Source of the DNA: Siphonodentalium dalli
Lineage: Eukaryota; Mollusca; Scaphopoda; Gadilida; Siphonodentaliidae
Direction of reading: 5' to 3'
Length of the DNA stretch: 64,000 bases
Assembly (NCBI GenBank): GCA_032622095.1
Contig: CP136063.1
Location: 206,261,934-206,325,933, forward strand
The position numbers and the translations under genes were made by a program. Below are positions 54,549 through 64,000 of this stretch, in pieces (within the stretch, counting starts at the first letter, position 1; the number at the start of each line of letters is the position of its first letter). The notes beneath the pieces are model-generated. The model saw nothing but the letters and a program-made list of their open reading frames with translations. It had not been told where the DNA came from and searched no databases.

Positions 54549-55500
54549 AAAAGGTCATTGATATATTTCGGAACTCTTGAGGCTACATTTTCGGACAAAC
54601 AAGTTTATACCGTTATAATATACTTGTTTCTTACACATGTACCAACATTTTATGAAGGACCCCAACACCAATATAATAGTTTATGGCTGCAGATGCGATT
54701 TTTTGATAAGCACAACAAGTAATACAGTCTGATTCCTCTTGAGGCTAAATCACTTAAACCATTCAAAATCCATATCCATTGACCGAACACGCAACCATTA
54801 CGCCGAAATTAATAACAATAACCCTATATATCTATCAGACACAATATAAATATAAAAGAAGCATCTTTCCCTTCCCGCGCTCTCTCTCTCCGTTCTCCAT
54901 CTATATACCTTGTCTTTCACTCTATATTATCTTTCTCTCTCTACGTCTGTCGTACATATAATGTTTGTGTTCTATTGAAATAGTTTTCAACTATCCTTTC
55001 CCAGTGTTCAGTCAGTCGAATTTTTCAAAGCAATTAAACAGAAACAAAAGGCCCATTGTCTATTTAAAAAAACTTAATGTCGTTATCGCGATATATAACT
55101 TGAACAAACGTCGACCGATTTGATGCATAGTTGATAAACGGATTTTTCATAGCAACATCTCGGTCGTTTTCGCAAAGCGGATGTTTTACCTGAGATATGG
55201 ATTTTAAATTGTGTACTTGAGTAATCCCAGGGCGATAACTTTAAATCACTTCAACTGAACTGATCCCTGTTCTATGACAATATCTGGAAATAAATAAAAA
55301 CATCGATGCTCAACTGTTGTTAAATATATTGCTAGCAGGTTAGCCCGCCACTGGCGTGGTTGGTCAGAAACATGACATTTAAAAAAATATATATTTTATG
55401 TTTTAATTGTTTAAATTTTAATTTTATAAATTAATTTTTAAATTAATTTTTTTAATTAATTATTTAATTTAATTTGTTGTTATTCAATGAGTTCATTGTG
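54549..55500. other. Unassigned AT-rich DNA
   Basis: CT-rich stretch at 54880-54950 and T/A-rich runs near 55380-55520. No gene recognised. Confidence 0.4.
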
Positions 55501-55526
55501 CCTTTTTAATTTTTTAATTTAATTTC

Positions 55527-55565
55527 GAGTCTATAGCGACTATATATATATATATATATATATAG

Positions 55566-55611
<46 letters not shown>

Positions 55612-56300
55612 GTAGTTCTCAAAATATATAGTAGACGCATTTTTTGTTTTTCAATGAGTTAATTGTGCCTTTTTAATGAAGAGAAATGATGGTACCCGTC
55701 CCTAAAAGAGGTATGATGTACGGTACATCGGGCGGAAGACTGACCTGATGAAAATCTCCCCTTCATAGGAACGACAGACATAAGAATCACACAACACGCA
55801 TTTTTTGTTTTTCAATGAGTTAATTCTGCCTATTTAATCAAGAGAAATGATAGTACCCGTCCCTAGGGCGGAAAAACTGACCCGATGAAATCCCCCCCCC
55901 CCTTCCTAAGAACGACAGACACAAGAATCACACAACACGCATTTTTTGTTTTTCAATGAGTTAATTCTGCCTTTTTAATTAAGAGAAATTATGGTACCCG
56001 TCCCTAAAAGAGGTATGATTCAAGATAAATGCATTCCGCCGTTCTGGTGCGTTTTGCATCCGTAGTTTCGTACGCATATGTGACCGTTTAGCAACGCCGA
56101 TGGCAATAAAGAGCGTTACTCGGTTAACAACGGTTGACTGCCTTAACCCCCGCAGTGCCGATGACGGTGATTTTGATTATTGGGAGTGGAGAATGAGTGC
56201 TCAGAGGTTCTCCAAAACGCCGCGACGACCATTCCCGTGGTATTTTACCCTTAGATAGGAAGTTGAGCTCAATCTGTCCATCCGATTTCGAGTCTATAGC

Positions 56301-56354
<54 letters not shown>

Positions 56355-57025
56355 GTAGTTCTCAAAATATATAGTAGACGCATTTTTTGTTTTTCAATGA
56401 GTTAATTGTGCCTTTTTAATCAAGAGAAATTATGGTACCCGTCCCTAAAAGAGGTCTGATTTACGGTACATCGGGCGGAAAAAACTGACCTGATGAAATT
56501 CTTCCCCCTTCCTAAGAACGACAGACATAAGAATCACACAACACGCATTTTTTGTTTTTCAATGAGTTAGTTCTGCCTTTTTAATCAAGAGAAATTATGG
56601 TACCCGTCCCTAAAAGAGGTTTGATTCGATGGAAATCTCCCCAGTTCCTATGAACGACAGACATAAGAATCACACGACACGCATTTGTTGTTTTCCAATG
56701 AGTTAATTCTGCCTTTTTAATCAAGATAAATGCATTCCTCCGTTCGGTGCGTTTTGCATCCGTAGTTTCGTACGCATAAGTGACCGTTTAGCAACGCCGA
56801 TGGCAATAAAGAGCGTTACTCGGTTAACAACGCCAAATTTGGTCAATATAAAGAGCGTGTCTGCATTAAACCCCGCAGTGCTGATGACGGTGATTTTGAT
56901 GATTGGGAGTGGATAATGAGTGCTCAGAGCTTCTCGAAAACGCCGCGACGACCATTCCCGAGACGTTTTTACCCTTAGATGAGAAGTTTGGTCTCGATCG
57001 GTCCAGCCGTTTTCGATTATATAGC
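55527..57025. repeat. Higher-order tandem repeat, period about 763 bp, with nested ~125-150-bp units
   Basis: GAGTCTATAGCGACTATATA occurs at 55527 and 56290, with a diverged third at about 57013. Each large unit contains an (AT)n tract, 2-3 smaller units (GCATTTTTTGTTTTTCAATG, GGTACCCGTCCCTAAAAGAG, GAACGACAGACATAAGAATC), and a closing segment (GTTTCGTACGCATA, GCAACGCCGATGGCAATAAA, GATGACGGTGATTTTGAT, CGCCGCGACGACCATTCCCG). Two levels of tandem duplication. Confidence 0.85.
55541..55610. repeat. (AT)n microsatellite
   Basis: About 70 bp of TA dinucleotides. Similar tracts at 56303-56353, 57028-57079, 57586-57624 and 57786-57837 sit at element boundaries. Confidence 0.95.
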
Positions 57026-57028
57026 GTC

Positions 57029-57077
<49 letters not shown>

Positions 57078-57078
<1 letters not shown>

Positions 57079-57586
57079 CTAGCCGATGAGCCCGACGTTG
57101 TCCGGGCTATTCAAAAACCAAATTCAAGTCGATAGCTCTACCCAGCCCGACGTTGTCCGGGCTATTCAAAAACCAAATTTCAAGTTGATAGCTCGGCGAC
57201 CCGATAAAATTCGTATCCGGGGCAAGATACATTCACATAGCAAATTTCAAGTCGATAGCTCCACCCGTTTCCGAGATCTCGTCTGCGCATGCGCGAAACT
57301 GGCGTCGCACGGCCCGGCGACCCGATAAAATTCGTATCCGGGGCAAAATACATTCACATACCAAATTTCAAGTCGATAGCTCCACCCGTTTCCGATATCT
57401 CGTCTGCGCATGCGCGAAGCTGGCGTCGTATGGGCTCGCCAATACGACAACGACGACCGCCTGGTCAAACTACACGCACGTACCAAGTTTCGTCCCGATC
57501 GGTCGAGAATCGTAGATTTGTATCAATGACATACAGACAGACAGACAGACATACAGACAGACAAACAGAGGTCTTCAAAATATATA

Positions 57587-57589
<3 letters not shown>
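57078..57589 (-). mobile_element. Helitron-like element 3, inverted, related to element 1
   Basis: On the minus strand it starts TCATATATATTTTGAAGACC (57589), carries about two of the 122-bp units (57180-57430), and ends with a hairpin AGCCCGGACAACGTCGGGCT (57089-57108) and CTAGT (57078-57082). A second copy of the terminal hairpin lies at 57144-57163, suggesting a tandemly duplicated 3' terminus. Flanked on both sides by (AT)n, consistent with Helitron preference for AT targets. Confidence 0.8.
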
Positions 57590-57624
<35 letters not shown>

Positions 57625-57628
<4 letters not shown>

Positions 57629-57751
57629 AATATGAAGAGTAACACCTTTTAAGACCTATTACTAATTGCTGTACTATGTTGTGTAATTTCACTTGAATTT
57701 GATTGAAATACATAAAATAGGTCTTAAAAGGTGTTACTCTTCATATTTATT
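57625..57751. repeat. Perfect 36-bp inverted repeat between (AT)n tracts
   Basis: AATAAATATGAAGAGTAACA plus CCTTTTAAGACCTATT is matched perfectly in inverse at 57716-57751, with a loop of about 55 bp. Confidence 0.9.
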
Positions 57752-57781
57752 AATTATCAGCAGACCTATACGGCTAAGAAG

Positions 57782-57838
<57 letters not shown>

Positions 57839-57839
57839 T

Positions 57840-58567
57840 TAGTTCTCAAATTATATAGTAGATTATTATTATTATTAACGTACATGCGTCCTATTGCCAT
57901 ACTGTTGGGGATAACATTTTGAATCTACCCATATATAAAATTTAAATGTTCTTACAAGTATATGACCCAATCAAAATAGATGCACAGCTAACAGTTTTTG
58001 TGAGGTTGCTGGTCATTAGCATTACATAATGGATAGAGTATGACAAAAAACAGGTGATTTCATCAAAATGGTTGCCATGCCAACGGTGTACGTTATTCGG
58101 ATCATATCCAAAATGATATATAATGGTGTGATATCCATGTGTGCCAACTGCGATGCTTTTACCATAAAATTGACGATTGTGTCCTCTTTCCACCCAACTA
58201 ATGGTGTGGCCATTGTCTATCGGGAAGAGCAATTTCTAATTTTAAGGGTCGCCAATTGGCCCGGTCACATGTTTCGTAAAATCTCTCACACAAGTAATAA
58301 TCAGCCTGTGGTTAAGATATATGTCTCAAAATAAAGGTTATGATCTCCAGAATGTGACAAAATATCAATATGATGCAATAAATTGAGAAAGGTTCCTCGT
58401 AAAAACAAATAATAGCAGATGAAGTGATAAAACACTTGACCTTTCATAGTCACCTTGACTCTTGAGATCAGTGCTGGCGGTTCGTCTTGGAGAATGTATG
58501 CATACAAGTATTATTATATAACTATATCCACCAACAAGTCCACCGTTCTCACTAAAATAATTCATAT
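57840..58567. other. Unassigned DNA with dispersed-repeat pieces
   Basis: 58060-58200 includes ATGGTTGCCATGCCAACGGT and TTTTACCATAAAATTGACGA, related to 45200-45330 and 60170-60290. No gene recognised. Confidence 0.4.
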
Positions 58568-58734
58568 ATGATCATTTTCAAGAATTCTCAGAAACCACAT
58601 ACTGTTGCTATGGTAACGCCATTTTTGAGGCTACTAATCGATAAGAAGCTTATCAACAATGGTTTCCAATGTCTCCAGTATATGGGATTTACAATTAACT
58701 ACATTGCCCAAAATCCCCAATTTTGTTTACGAAA

Positions 58735-58940
58735 CCCATTTTTTATACAAATGACAGGCTACTATGAAGGAAGTTGGAGTGTGACATGGACCGATCTTCC
58801 TGGAGCATCCAAAGGTTGCCAAGAACTATTGCGATGTGGTTGCAAGAATGGGTGCAAAAACAAATGTAAATTATCGAGGGCATCATTACACTGTACTGCT
58901 CCATGCAGTTGCAATTGCAAATACAGTAATGTCCTAAGTA
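58735..58940 (+). pseudogene. Cys-rich CXC (tesmin/TSO1-like) domain fragment
   Basis: Within a 156-codon plus frame (58568-59038), the segment GCQELLRCGCKNGCKNKCKL followed by SRASLHCTAPCSCNCKYS has the CxCxxxCxxxxCxCxxxxxxCxxxCxC-like spacing of CXC motifs. These motifs are common at the ends of invertebrate transposon-linked or CXC-family proteins (G..C.ELLRCGCKKGC style). One expected Cys is Leu here. Upstream residues (YYEGSWSVTWTDLPGASKGC) also read as protein. Downstream the frame enters a palindrome (58922-59081), which cannot be original coding sequence, so the domain is truncated. Likely the last piece of a decayed gene or transposon. Confidence 0.4.
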
Positions 58941-59081
58941 ATCGACCCCTTAACCACATCAGAATTATGGGTAATTTTCAGGATTTACTCGGAAATAAAT
59001 ATCCATATTTCCGACTAAATCCTGAAAGTTACCCATAATTCTGCTGTGGTTAAGATGTCCATTACTTAGGGCATTACTGTA
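58922..59081. repeat. 160-bp palindrome
   Basis: The left arm starts TACAGTAATGTCCTAAGTAA and the right arm ends TTACTTAGGGCATTACTGTA. The centre is GGAAATAAATATCC / ATATTTCC with almost no loop. The stem is about 75 bp with few mismatches (AATTATGGGTAA / TTACCCATAATT, TCAGGATTTA / TAAATCCTGA). Long, nearly loopless palindromes are unstable, so it may be young. Confidence 0.9.
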
Positions 59082-59089
59082 AGTGTTGC

Positions 59090-60205
59090 CAACAGTGACA
59101 TGGATGCAAATTTTTCCAACTCTTTAGGGTGCGTTCACACAACTAGCAGAATTGACTGGCGATTTGTCATGAATTCTTCATACATGACTATCCATTGCAC
59201 ATTTTTGAATGCCACTTATAGCAGAATGAGTGTCTTCGACTGTTTATCCCATATTGGAGCGGCGAAATGCCACGAGTTATTGCACGATTGATTCTCATAT
59301 TAGAATCAATTTTTTTAGCACACTTCAGTTGTATAACAACTATATAGGGAATTACATATATCTCACGATATTGCTATTGCAAATGTAAACAATTCATATC
59401 ATACCTTGTCGCACATAATTCGCACCTACACTCGTAATAAAAACATTTGCTTACCTCTATTTTGAAGAATTATAGTTAATATCATAAATATGTAAACTTT
59501 GCGGTGCTTGTAGTTGCGCATATAATACCACAATGATTAGCAGCTTGTCAAATTGTGAGTAAGTGTTATTATAGCTGCACAAAGGTAATCGGGTAGCTCC
59601 ATAGCAACGGTTGCCAAGCAGTTTTGTACCAGACCAATATTGTCCACACACACTCGCTAAAATGATATGATATAAAGTTAACGCGGAAGATTGTCATAAT
59701 CAACTTTCAGATAGCTTTATATCACATAAATGTTTCTCGTGTCATTGTAACCATCAATTATAGTAATCAAAACAAACAACCCATTGTTTTTTTTTGCATT
59801 ATATTTACGCTATTTCATCATCTTCTAGCCTATAATTTTTGTTTTGCAATCCTTAGAATTGTCATATATATACAGAGTGATTTATCAGTTTATATTTTCT
59901 TGTCAAAGAACATTTTATAATAAAAAATGTACACACATCTCAATACAATGTTGATACACGCAGCCAATAATAGGGACTTTCAAACAAATGGCGGCCATTT
60001 TATCCGCCATTTTGATTCTACCCAACTATAACGGACACATGAGTCAATGGATATATAGCCTGATCCCTTTTCAGTACAAATAGGTACATAATACATTGTT
60101 TTTCGATCAGAAACTGAGTCATAACGATGCATACTTGTTGGGATTGAGAGAAAAACAAGATTTGTTGTCAAAACGGTTGCCATGGCAACCATGGTCATTC
60201 TCCAG
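59090..60205. other. Unassigned DNA
   Basis: No gene recognised. GGCGGCCATTTTATCCGCCATTTTG at about 59990 belongs to the GCCGCCAT-type motifs seen elsewhere. Confidence 0.4.
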
Positions 60206-60209
60206 CTTG

Positions 60210-60325
60210 GTATGATATCCAGAATGTCTTATTTTTATATGTAGTACATGCGTGTCAAGTTTGGTGATTTTACCATAAAATGCACGATTTTGTCATCTAT
60301 CCGCCCCACTATTAGTTTCATCGTT
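60210..60325. repeat. Dispersed repeat shared with 52285-52400
   Basis: See partner. The match ends at CCCCACTATTAGT. Confidence 0.75.
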
Positions 60326-60465
60326 GGATTAGTGGTCCTGAGAATATTTTCGGAACTGGATTAGTTTTGTGGAATAATTATAATAAATGTAATTATTCTA
60401 CTAGTTAATACATAATTCAACCAATGAATGTGTTACTATTGCCACCCTTCCGTTCGTCCTGTTGA

Positions 60466-60496
<31 letters not shown>

Positions 60497-60497
60497 T
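60466..60497. repeat. (GT)n/(AT)n microsatellite
   Basis: Short GT run followed by TATATATAT. Confidence 0.9.
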
Positions 60498-60817
60498 GTA
60501 TTTTTGGTAAATCACACCCAATTCCCAAGGCTGGCAATTATACGCCGTCCCTATATATGTGCCTGCTCAGTATATTAGAGGTGCATAAATAGTAACGGCG
60601 TATAATGGCAGTGTGTTTGGGGGAAGCAGAGCGCTGTTCGTGCCCCTGTGGCCTCTGGTAATTGAAGCTACCTCGACGCGACCGTGCGATTTGTCTGTTG
60701 TGAGTTGAGTGTGCCTAACAATGGGGTAATCATTGAACTATTCATTCGTCAGCCTTGGGAATCGGTGTGCTTTACCAAAAATCAGGGAACGATTGCAACA
60801 ATGGGATTGTGCTCTTA

Positions 60818-61045
60818 TGTATATAACACAATCAATTTTACAAGCAATGGGGTTGGAGGACAATTGCTGGTCTTACTTACGGGTACTTTCTATCCAATTA
60901 CTGCCTTATTGTGATACACATTGTTGACAATTTCCGCCATTGTTATTATGTTACCGTTTAGGAATGACGCTCCAGTCACTCTGTGCCCATCAGACAATGT
61001 TACACGGGTGTAAATGTTTTCCATAGGCCTCATTGCAAACGTTTT
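60818..61045. repeat. Dispersed segment shared with 29188-29440
   Basis: ATGTATATAACACAATCAAT through CATAGGCCTCATTGCAAACG, with small indels relative to the block-A flank. Confidence 0.7.
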
Positions 61046-62789
61046 ATCGTATACTGTTTACAGGTCCAATTCCCAGGTCCAATATTTTATTGAAATCTGA
61101 AAGAATGACATTTCGGGAAACTTTTTATGCAAAAAAAAAAATCATATCAGGTTAGCTGTAAATTCGCCTTAAAATCTTGTGTTTTCATAACTACATGTAG
61201 GGTCAGAACCGCACTAAAACAATAATGTCATAGTTTAGACCTCTCCAAACAAATTCATTGCAAAGGGTTAATTCATGTGCCAGTGGTCATTTTACTTTTG
61301 GGAAATCACATGGAAGGGGTGTGATGTATTTTTAAAACACACAAGGCTTTTGACCAATCAGGGGCCCAGTGTCTATTTTATTATTTCCTTTTAATACGCT
61401 TGATGCCACTTCGAACCATATTTACGCCAGTGTAACCACAATTGCGCCTCGCGGGCTGTTGATCTCTATTCAATACGCTTTGTTATAATTATAATTATGA
61501 CATCAATTTTTTTTAAAGTCCACTTGGTAGACTCCATCGCTCATATTCACCAACTGGGTTTATATGTAGTCTTGTTCGGTTTATACTGAGCGAGCCTCAA
61601 TGCGAAGCTGTTATATATGTTGTCGTCGACCACAGTTGTTGGCTATTTTGGGTACTACTTTGGGTAGTCAGAAGACTGTTTGTATTTGGAGTTTATATGT
61701 AGTCTTGTTTGGTTTATATTGTTTACTAGCAGGGTTACAACGCGTTGCCCAGGTTAAAGAGATGGGAAACCCTCTGATGTGGACAGTTTGTGTGAATAGA
61801 AGATACTCTCGCTCAAAGTGTTACACGTATTCTCATAAATTGTATATCCAAATGGCATCACAAAACGTCATTATTATTAATGGATTACAAGTAGTGGCTC
61901 ATCTTGTCGGAGTGATTGTCATTTTGTTTAACGCGATTAATTCATCTAACCAATAAAGAAGTATTTATTTATTTACAACTGCGCGTACCCATTTGTCATT
62001 GTCATTTGTTTTAATTGTACAGTCGACGTGGTTGGAATTGACATTTTATTTTAAATATTTGTATTGCCATCAAAACATGAACATCATAAACACATTAGTT
62101 CGTATAAATAAAGGACAATTGGGTTTTACATAGGGATGTATCAATCAATCTAGTGGGTTAGACTAAGATTTTTGACGACACCTGGTTATCATATCTCCAT
62201 GAAGATACAGATGTTTCAAAGAATTGTTCGGGTGCTCCTCTGTTCATGGTGCTCTACTGGCTAATTATTTTAAGTTTAAAAGAAATGTTGCTATGCATCA
62301 GCTACATGTGCACGTTTATGTTAGGATATGAGACTGATCTAACAGGAATGAGAAACTCTCTGTATCGGGCAGATGTACCCTTGCCAGGTGTCAGTATTTG
62401 AGGATCCTGAAAGATACTGACTGTGTTTCGTTTATCTCAGAATAAACTATATTTGACTGCACACTGTGACCAGTATTTTTTAAACAGGCCTTATGTACAT
62501 TTCCATCTCTCTTGACAAATTGTATCTTTTAATAATACATTGAATGGGATAAACTCAAGTGTGCTATAATACATGAGCCGTTCTAAAATGCCACGTTCTG
62601 AAGGGTCAAGGTCCCTCATTTTGCAAGGATATATATATCTCTTAAATAGAATGGTAAACATACATTTATTGCGTTCTTCTATTTATCTGTTTTGCTAGAT
62701 CACTATATGAATGCCATGAGACCCGCCCCATATATGTATGACAGTTGAGAAGATATAATTGTTCAAGTGACTTAAATGTCGAGGTTGTG
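61046..62789. other. Unassigned DNA with one open frame
   Basis: The plus frame 61600-61956 (118 codons) has two hydrophobic stretches (VVLFGLYCLLAGL and VVAHLVGVIVILF) that could be membrane segments, but no known motif and no conserved context; I do not call it a gene. A GTTTATATGTAGTCTTGTT duplication at 61559 and 61692 lies within it. Confidence 0.35.
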
Positions 62790-63140
62790 AAAGTTGAACT
62801 CCAAACACTTCTTGGAACGAATTATGGAGATTATTATATATAAGTTTCGTGGACATCGGCGACTAAAACATTTCTTATCAATGTTGGTGCCCCCCCCCCC
62901 CCCTCCCGTCTGCATCACTGACACAAACGGCACCAAATGTGGCGTGTTTAACACACATGATTTGATTCCTGGTATCATTGGAGAAGAACGTGAATTACTT
63001 TGGTGGAAATTAGTGCTAAACATATTTGTATTAGCTTTGGTACCCCTCCCCAGTCATGACTCGAACAGCGCCACTTTTGATAAACACGTCCATTAGACTC
63101 CTAATATCGCGGATACGATTATGTATACGTTTGGTATTAT
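62790..63140. repeat. About 130-bp tandem units, second locus
   Basis: Same family as 45395-45690: ACTGACACAAACGGCACCAA, TGGTATCATTGGAGAAGAAC, TGGTGGAAATTAGTGC, GACTCGAACAGCGCCACTTT. A C-run at 62889-62903 interrupts it. Confidence 0.75.
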
Positions 63141-63400
63141 AGGGGTTTCGTGTGATACAGTAAAATCATTAGTTTTATGTGTTCTTTTAACATCTCTTCG
63201 GCTTCTATATGGCATGCAGGTAGCGACATGTAAAATTATAAATATTTAGCTGTAAATAACCAGATTGAAACACCTTGCAGTTCTTGCTTGGATTTATGTT
63301 AACCCTTTATCTACTAAATGCAATCTTCCAGTCAGTTAAAAATGTTCATCGGAATGGTCTTTTATTCTTTTGGTGGGGTGATAAGGTGATAAATACAAAT

Positions 63401-63460
63401 GATAAGTTCTCAAGAAAGGGCCACACTGCGTTCAGCTTATTTATTATAGTGCCATTCTTA
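63401..63460 (+). repeat. 60-bp direct repeat left of the last MITE
   Basis: GATAAGTTCTCAAGAAAGGG through GTGCCATTCTT is repeated at 63891-63950 on the other side of the MITE. Confidence 0.9.
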
Positions 63461-63884
63461 TTAACCCTTTACCCAAACAGAACGGCCCTGTGCCAATGCA
63501 TTCTCTTATATATGCGGGTCGACCATAGGTCGCCTCGCATATATAAGAGAATGCATTGGCTTAACACATATTAAAAATGATAAAATTGTCAAAGAATGTA
63601 GAAAAATATTATAAAAATTGTTAAAAGAATGTAAGAAAAAATGGTAAAAAGTGTTTTTTTAGGCCAATGCATTCTCTTATATATGCGAGGCGACCTATGG
63701 TCGACTCGCATATATAAGAGAATGCATTGGCACAGGGCATAACTGTATCTATCACAATGTGGTCAAGGAGCCGATTCCAATGATATCCATATTTGTATGG
63801 TTCTATTGAGACAGACCGAAGATATTTTAGGCTGTTGAAGCTTTATTTGGCCGGTTTTGGCCGTTTTGTTGGGTAAAGGGTTAA
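63461..63884 (-). mobile_element. TTAA-flanked palindromic MITE (piggyBac-like), inverted copy
   Basis: TTAA at 63461 and 63881, ends CCCTTTACCCAA.. / TTGGGTAAAGGG. Two hairpins (63493-63559 and 63664-63730) and the unique left part (about 63745-63870: GTGGTCAAGGAGCCGATTCC and GGCCGGTTTTGG) lie in reverse order relative to 858-1255. It is the most complete copy in the window, about 424 bp. Confidence 0.85.
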
Positions 63885-63890
63885 TAGCAT

Positions 63891-64000
63891 GATAAGTTCT
63901 CAAGAAAGGGCCACACTGCGTTCAGCTTATTTATTATAGTGCCATTCTTTATTATAGTGCCATTCTTTATTATAGTGCCATTATTTATTATAGTGCCATT
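63891..64000 (+). repeat. Direct repeat copy followed by a 19-20-bp tandem array at the window edge
   Basis: Second copy of the 60-bp repeat (63891-63950), continuing into TTTATTATAGTGCCATTC units, four visible. The array runs off the end of the window. Confidence 0.9.

Noticed and set aside
57465-57922. Frames containing Tyr-Ile repeats
   Set aside because: Translations of (AT)n microsatellites.
1-64000. tRNA, rRNA or bacterial gene content
   Set aside because: I found no cloverleaf with A/B boxes, no rRNA-like sequence, and no closely spaced same-strand gene runs with ribosome-binding sites.

Overview
The window looks like AT-rich nuclear DNA of an animal, most likely a marine invertebrate. 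A bivalve or other mollusc is my best guess, from the mix of intronless class A receptor genes, Penelope-like and LINE remnants, Helitron tails with internal minisatellites, fold-back elements and repeats rich in AAGATGGCGGC-type motifs; the taxon is inference. There are no operons, no rRNA or tRNA genes and no CRISPR array. Gene density is very low: three related G-protein-coupled receptor (GPCR) genes, all on the minus strand, are the only convincing intact protein genes.

Layout. 0-9 kb: LINE 3' fragment, two TTAA-flanked palindromic MITEs, a very regular 59-bp minisatellite (15 copies), and GPCR-1 (5.9-6.9 kb) with a partly duplicated upstream region and a decayed minisatellite. 9-14 kb: hairpin elements, a miRNA-like stem-loop and a 509-bp-arm inverted repeat. 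14.9-18.5 kb: candidate composite element with inverted ~170-bp repeat ends around possible exons. 19-21.4 kb: two abutting Helitron-like elements and another palindromic cassette. 22-29.2 kb: a dispersed (GTT)n-headed unit, a TTAA MITE, then duplication block A (GPCR-2, its upstream 30-bp satellite and flank), which carries a Harbinger-like MITE absent from the other block. 29.4-30.2 kb: fold-back element. 31.4-37.6 kb: second and third copies of the (GTT)n-type unit around a 4.7-kb inverted repeat whose arms hold tandem repeats and pseudogene exons. 38-39.8 kb: 16-bp CCGAAGG-type minisatellites. 40.5-44.5 kb: duplication block B (GPCR-3 plus satellite). 45.4-51.4 kb: Penelope-like element pieces, tandem repeats and a TA-flanked MITE. 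51.4-64 kb: LINE fragment, higher-order tandem repeats broken by (AT)n, an inverted Helitron-like element, a Cys-rich CXC-type domain fragment, near-perfect palindromes, and a final TTAA MITE at the right edge.

How it fits together. The locus is a small receptor cluster grown by duplication. GPCR-2 and GPCR-3 are near-identical products of a direct duplication that carried about 2 kb of upstream satellite; GPCR-1 is an older paralogue that has lost the shared start codon. The rest is a dense graveyard of DNA transposons and retroelements with a striking excess of inverted repeats. Calls rest on reading the sequence and on family knowledge; no database search was possible.
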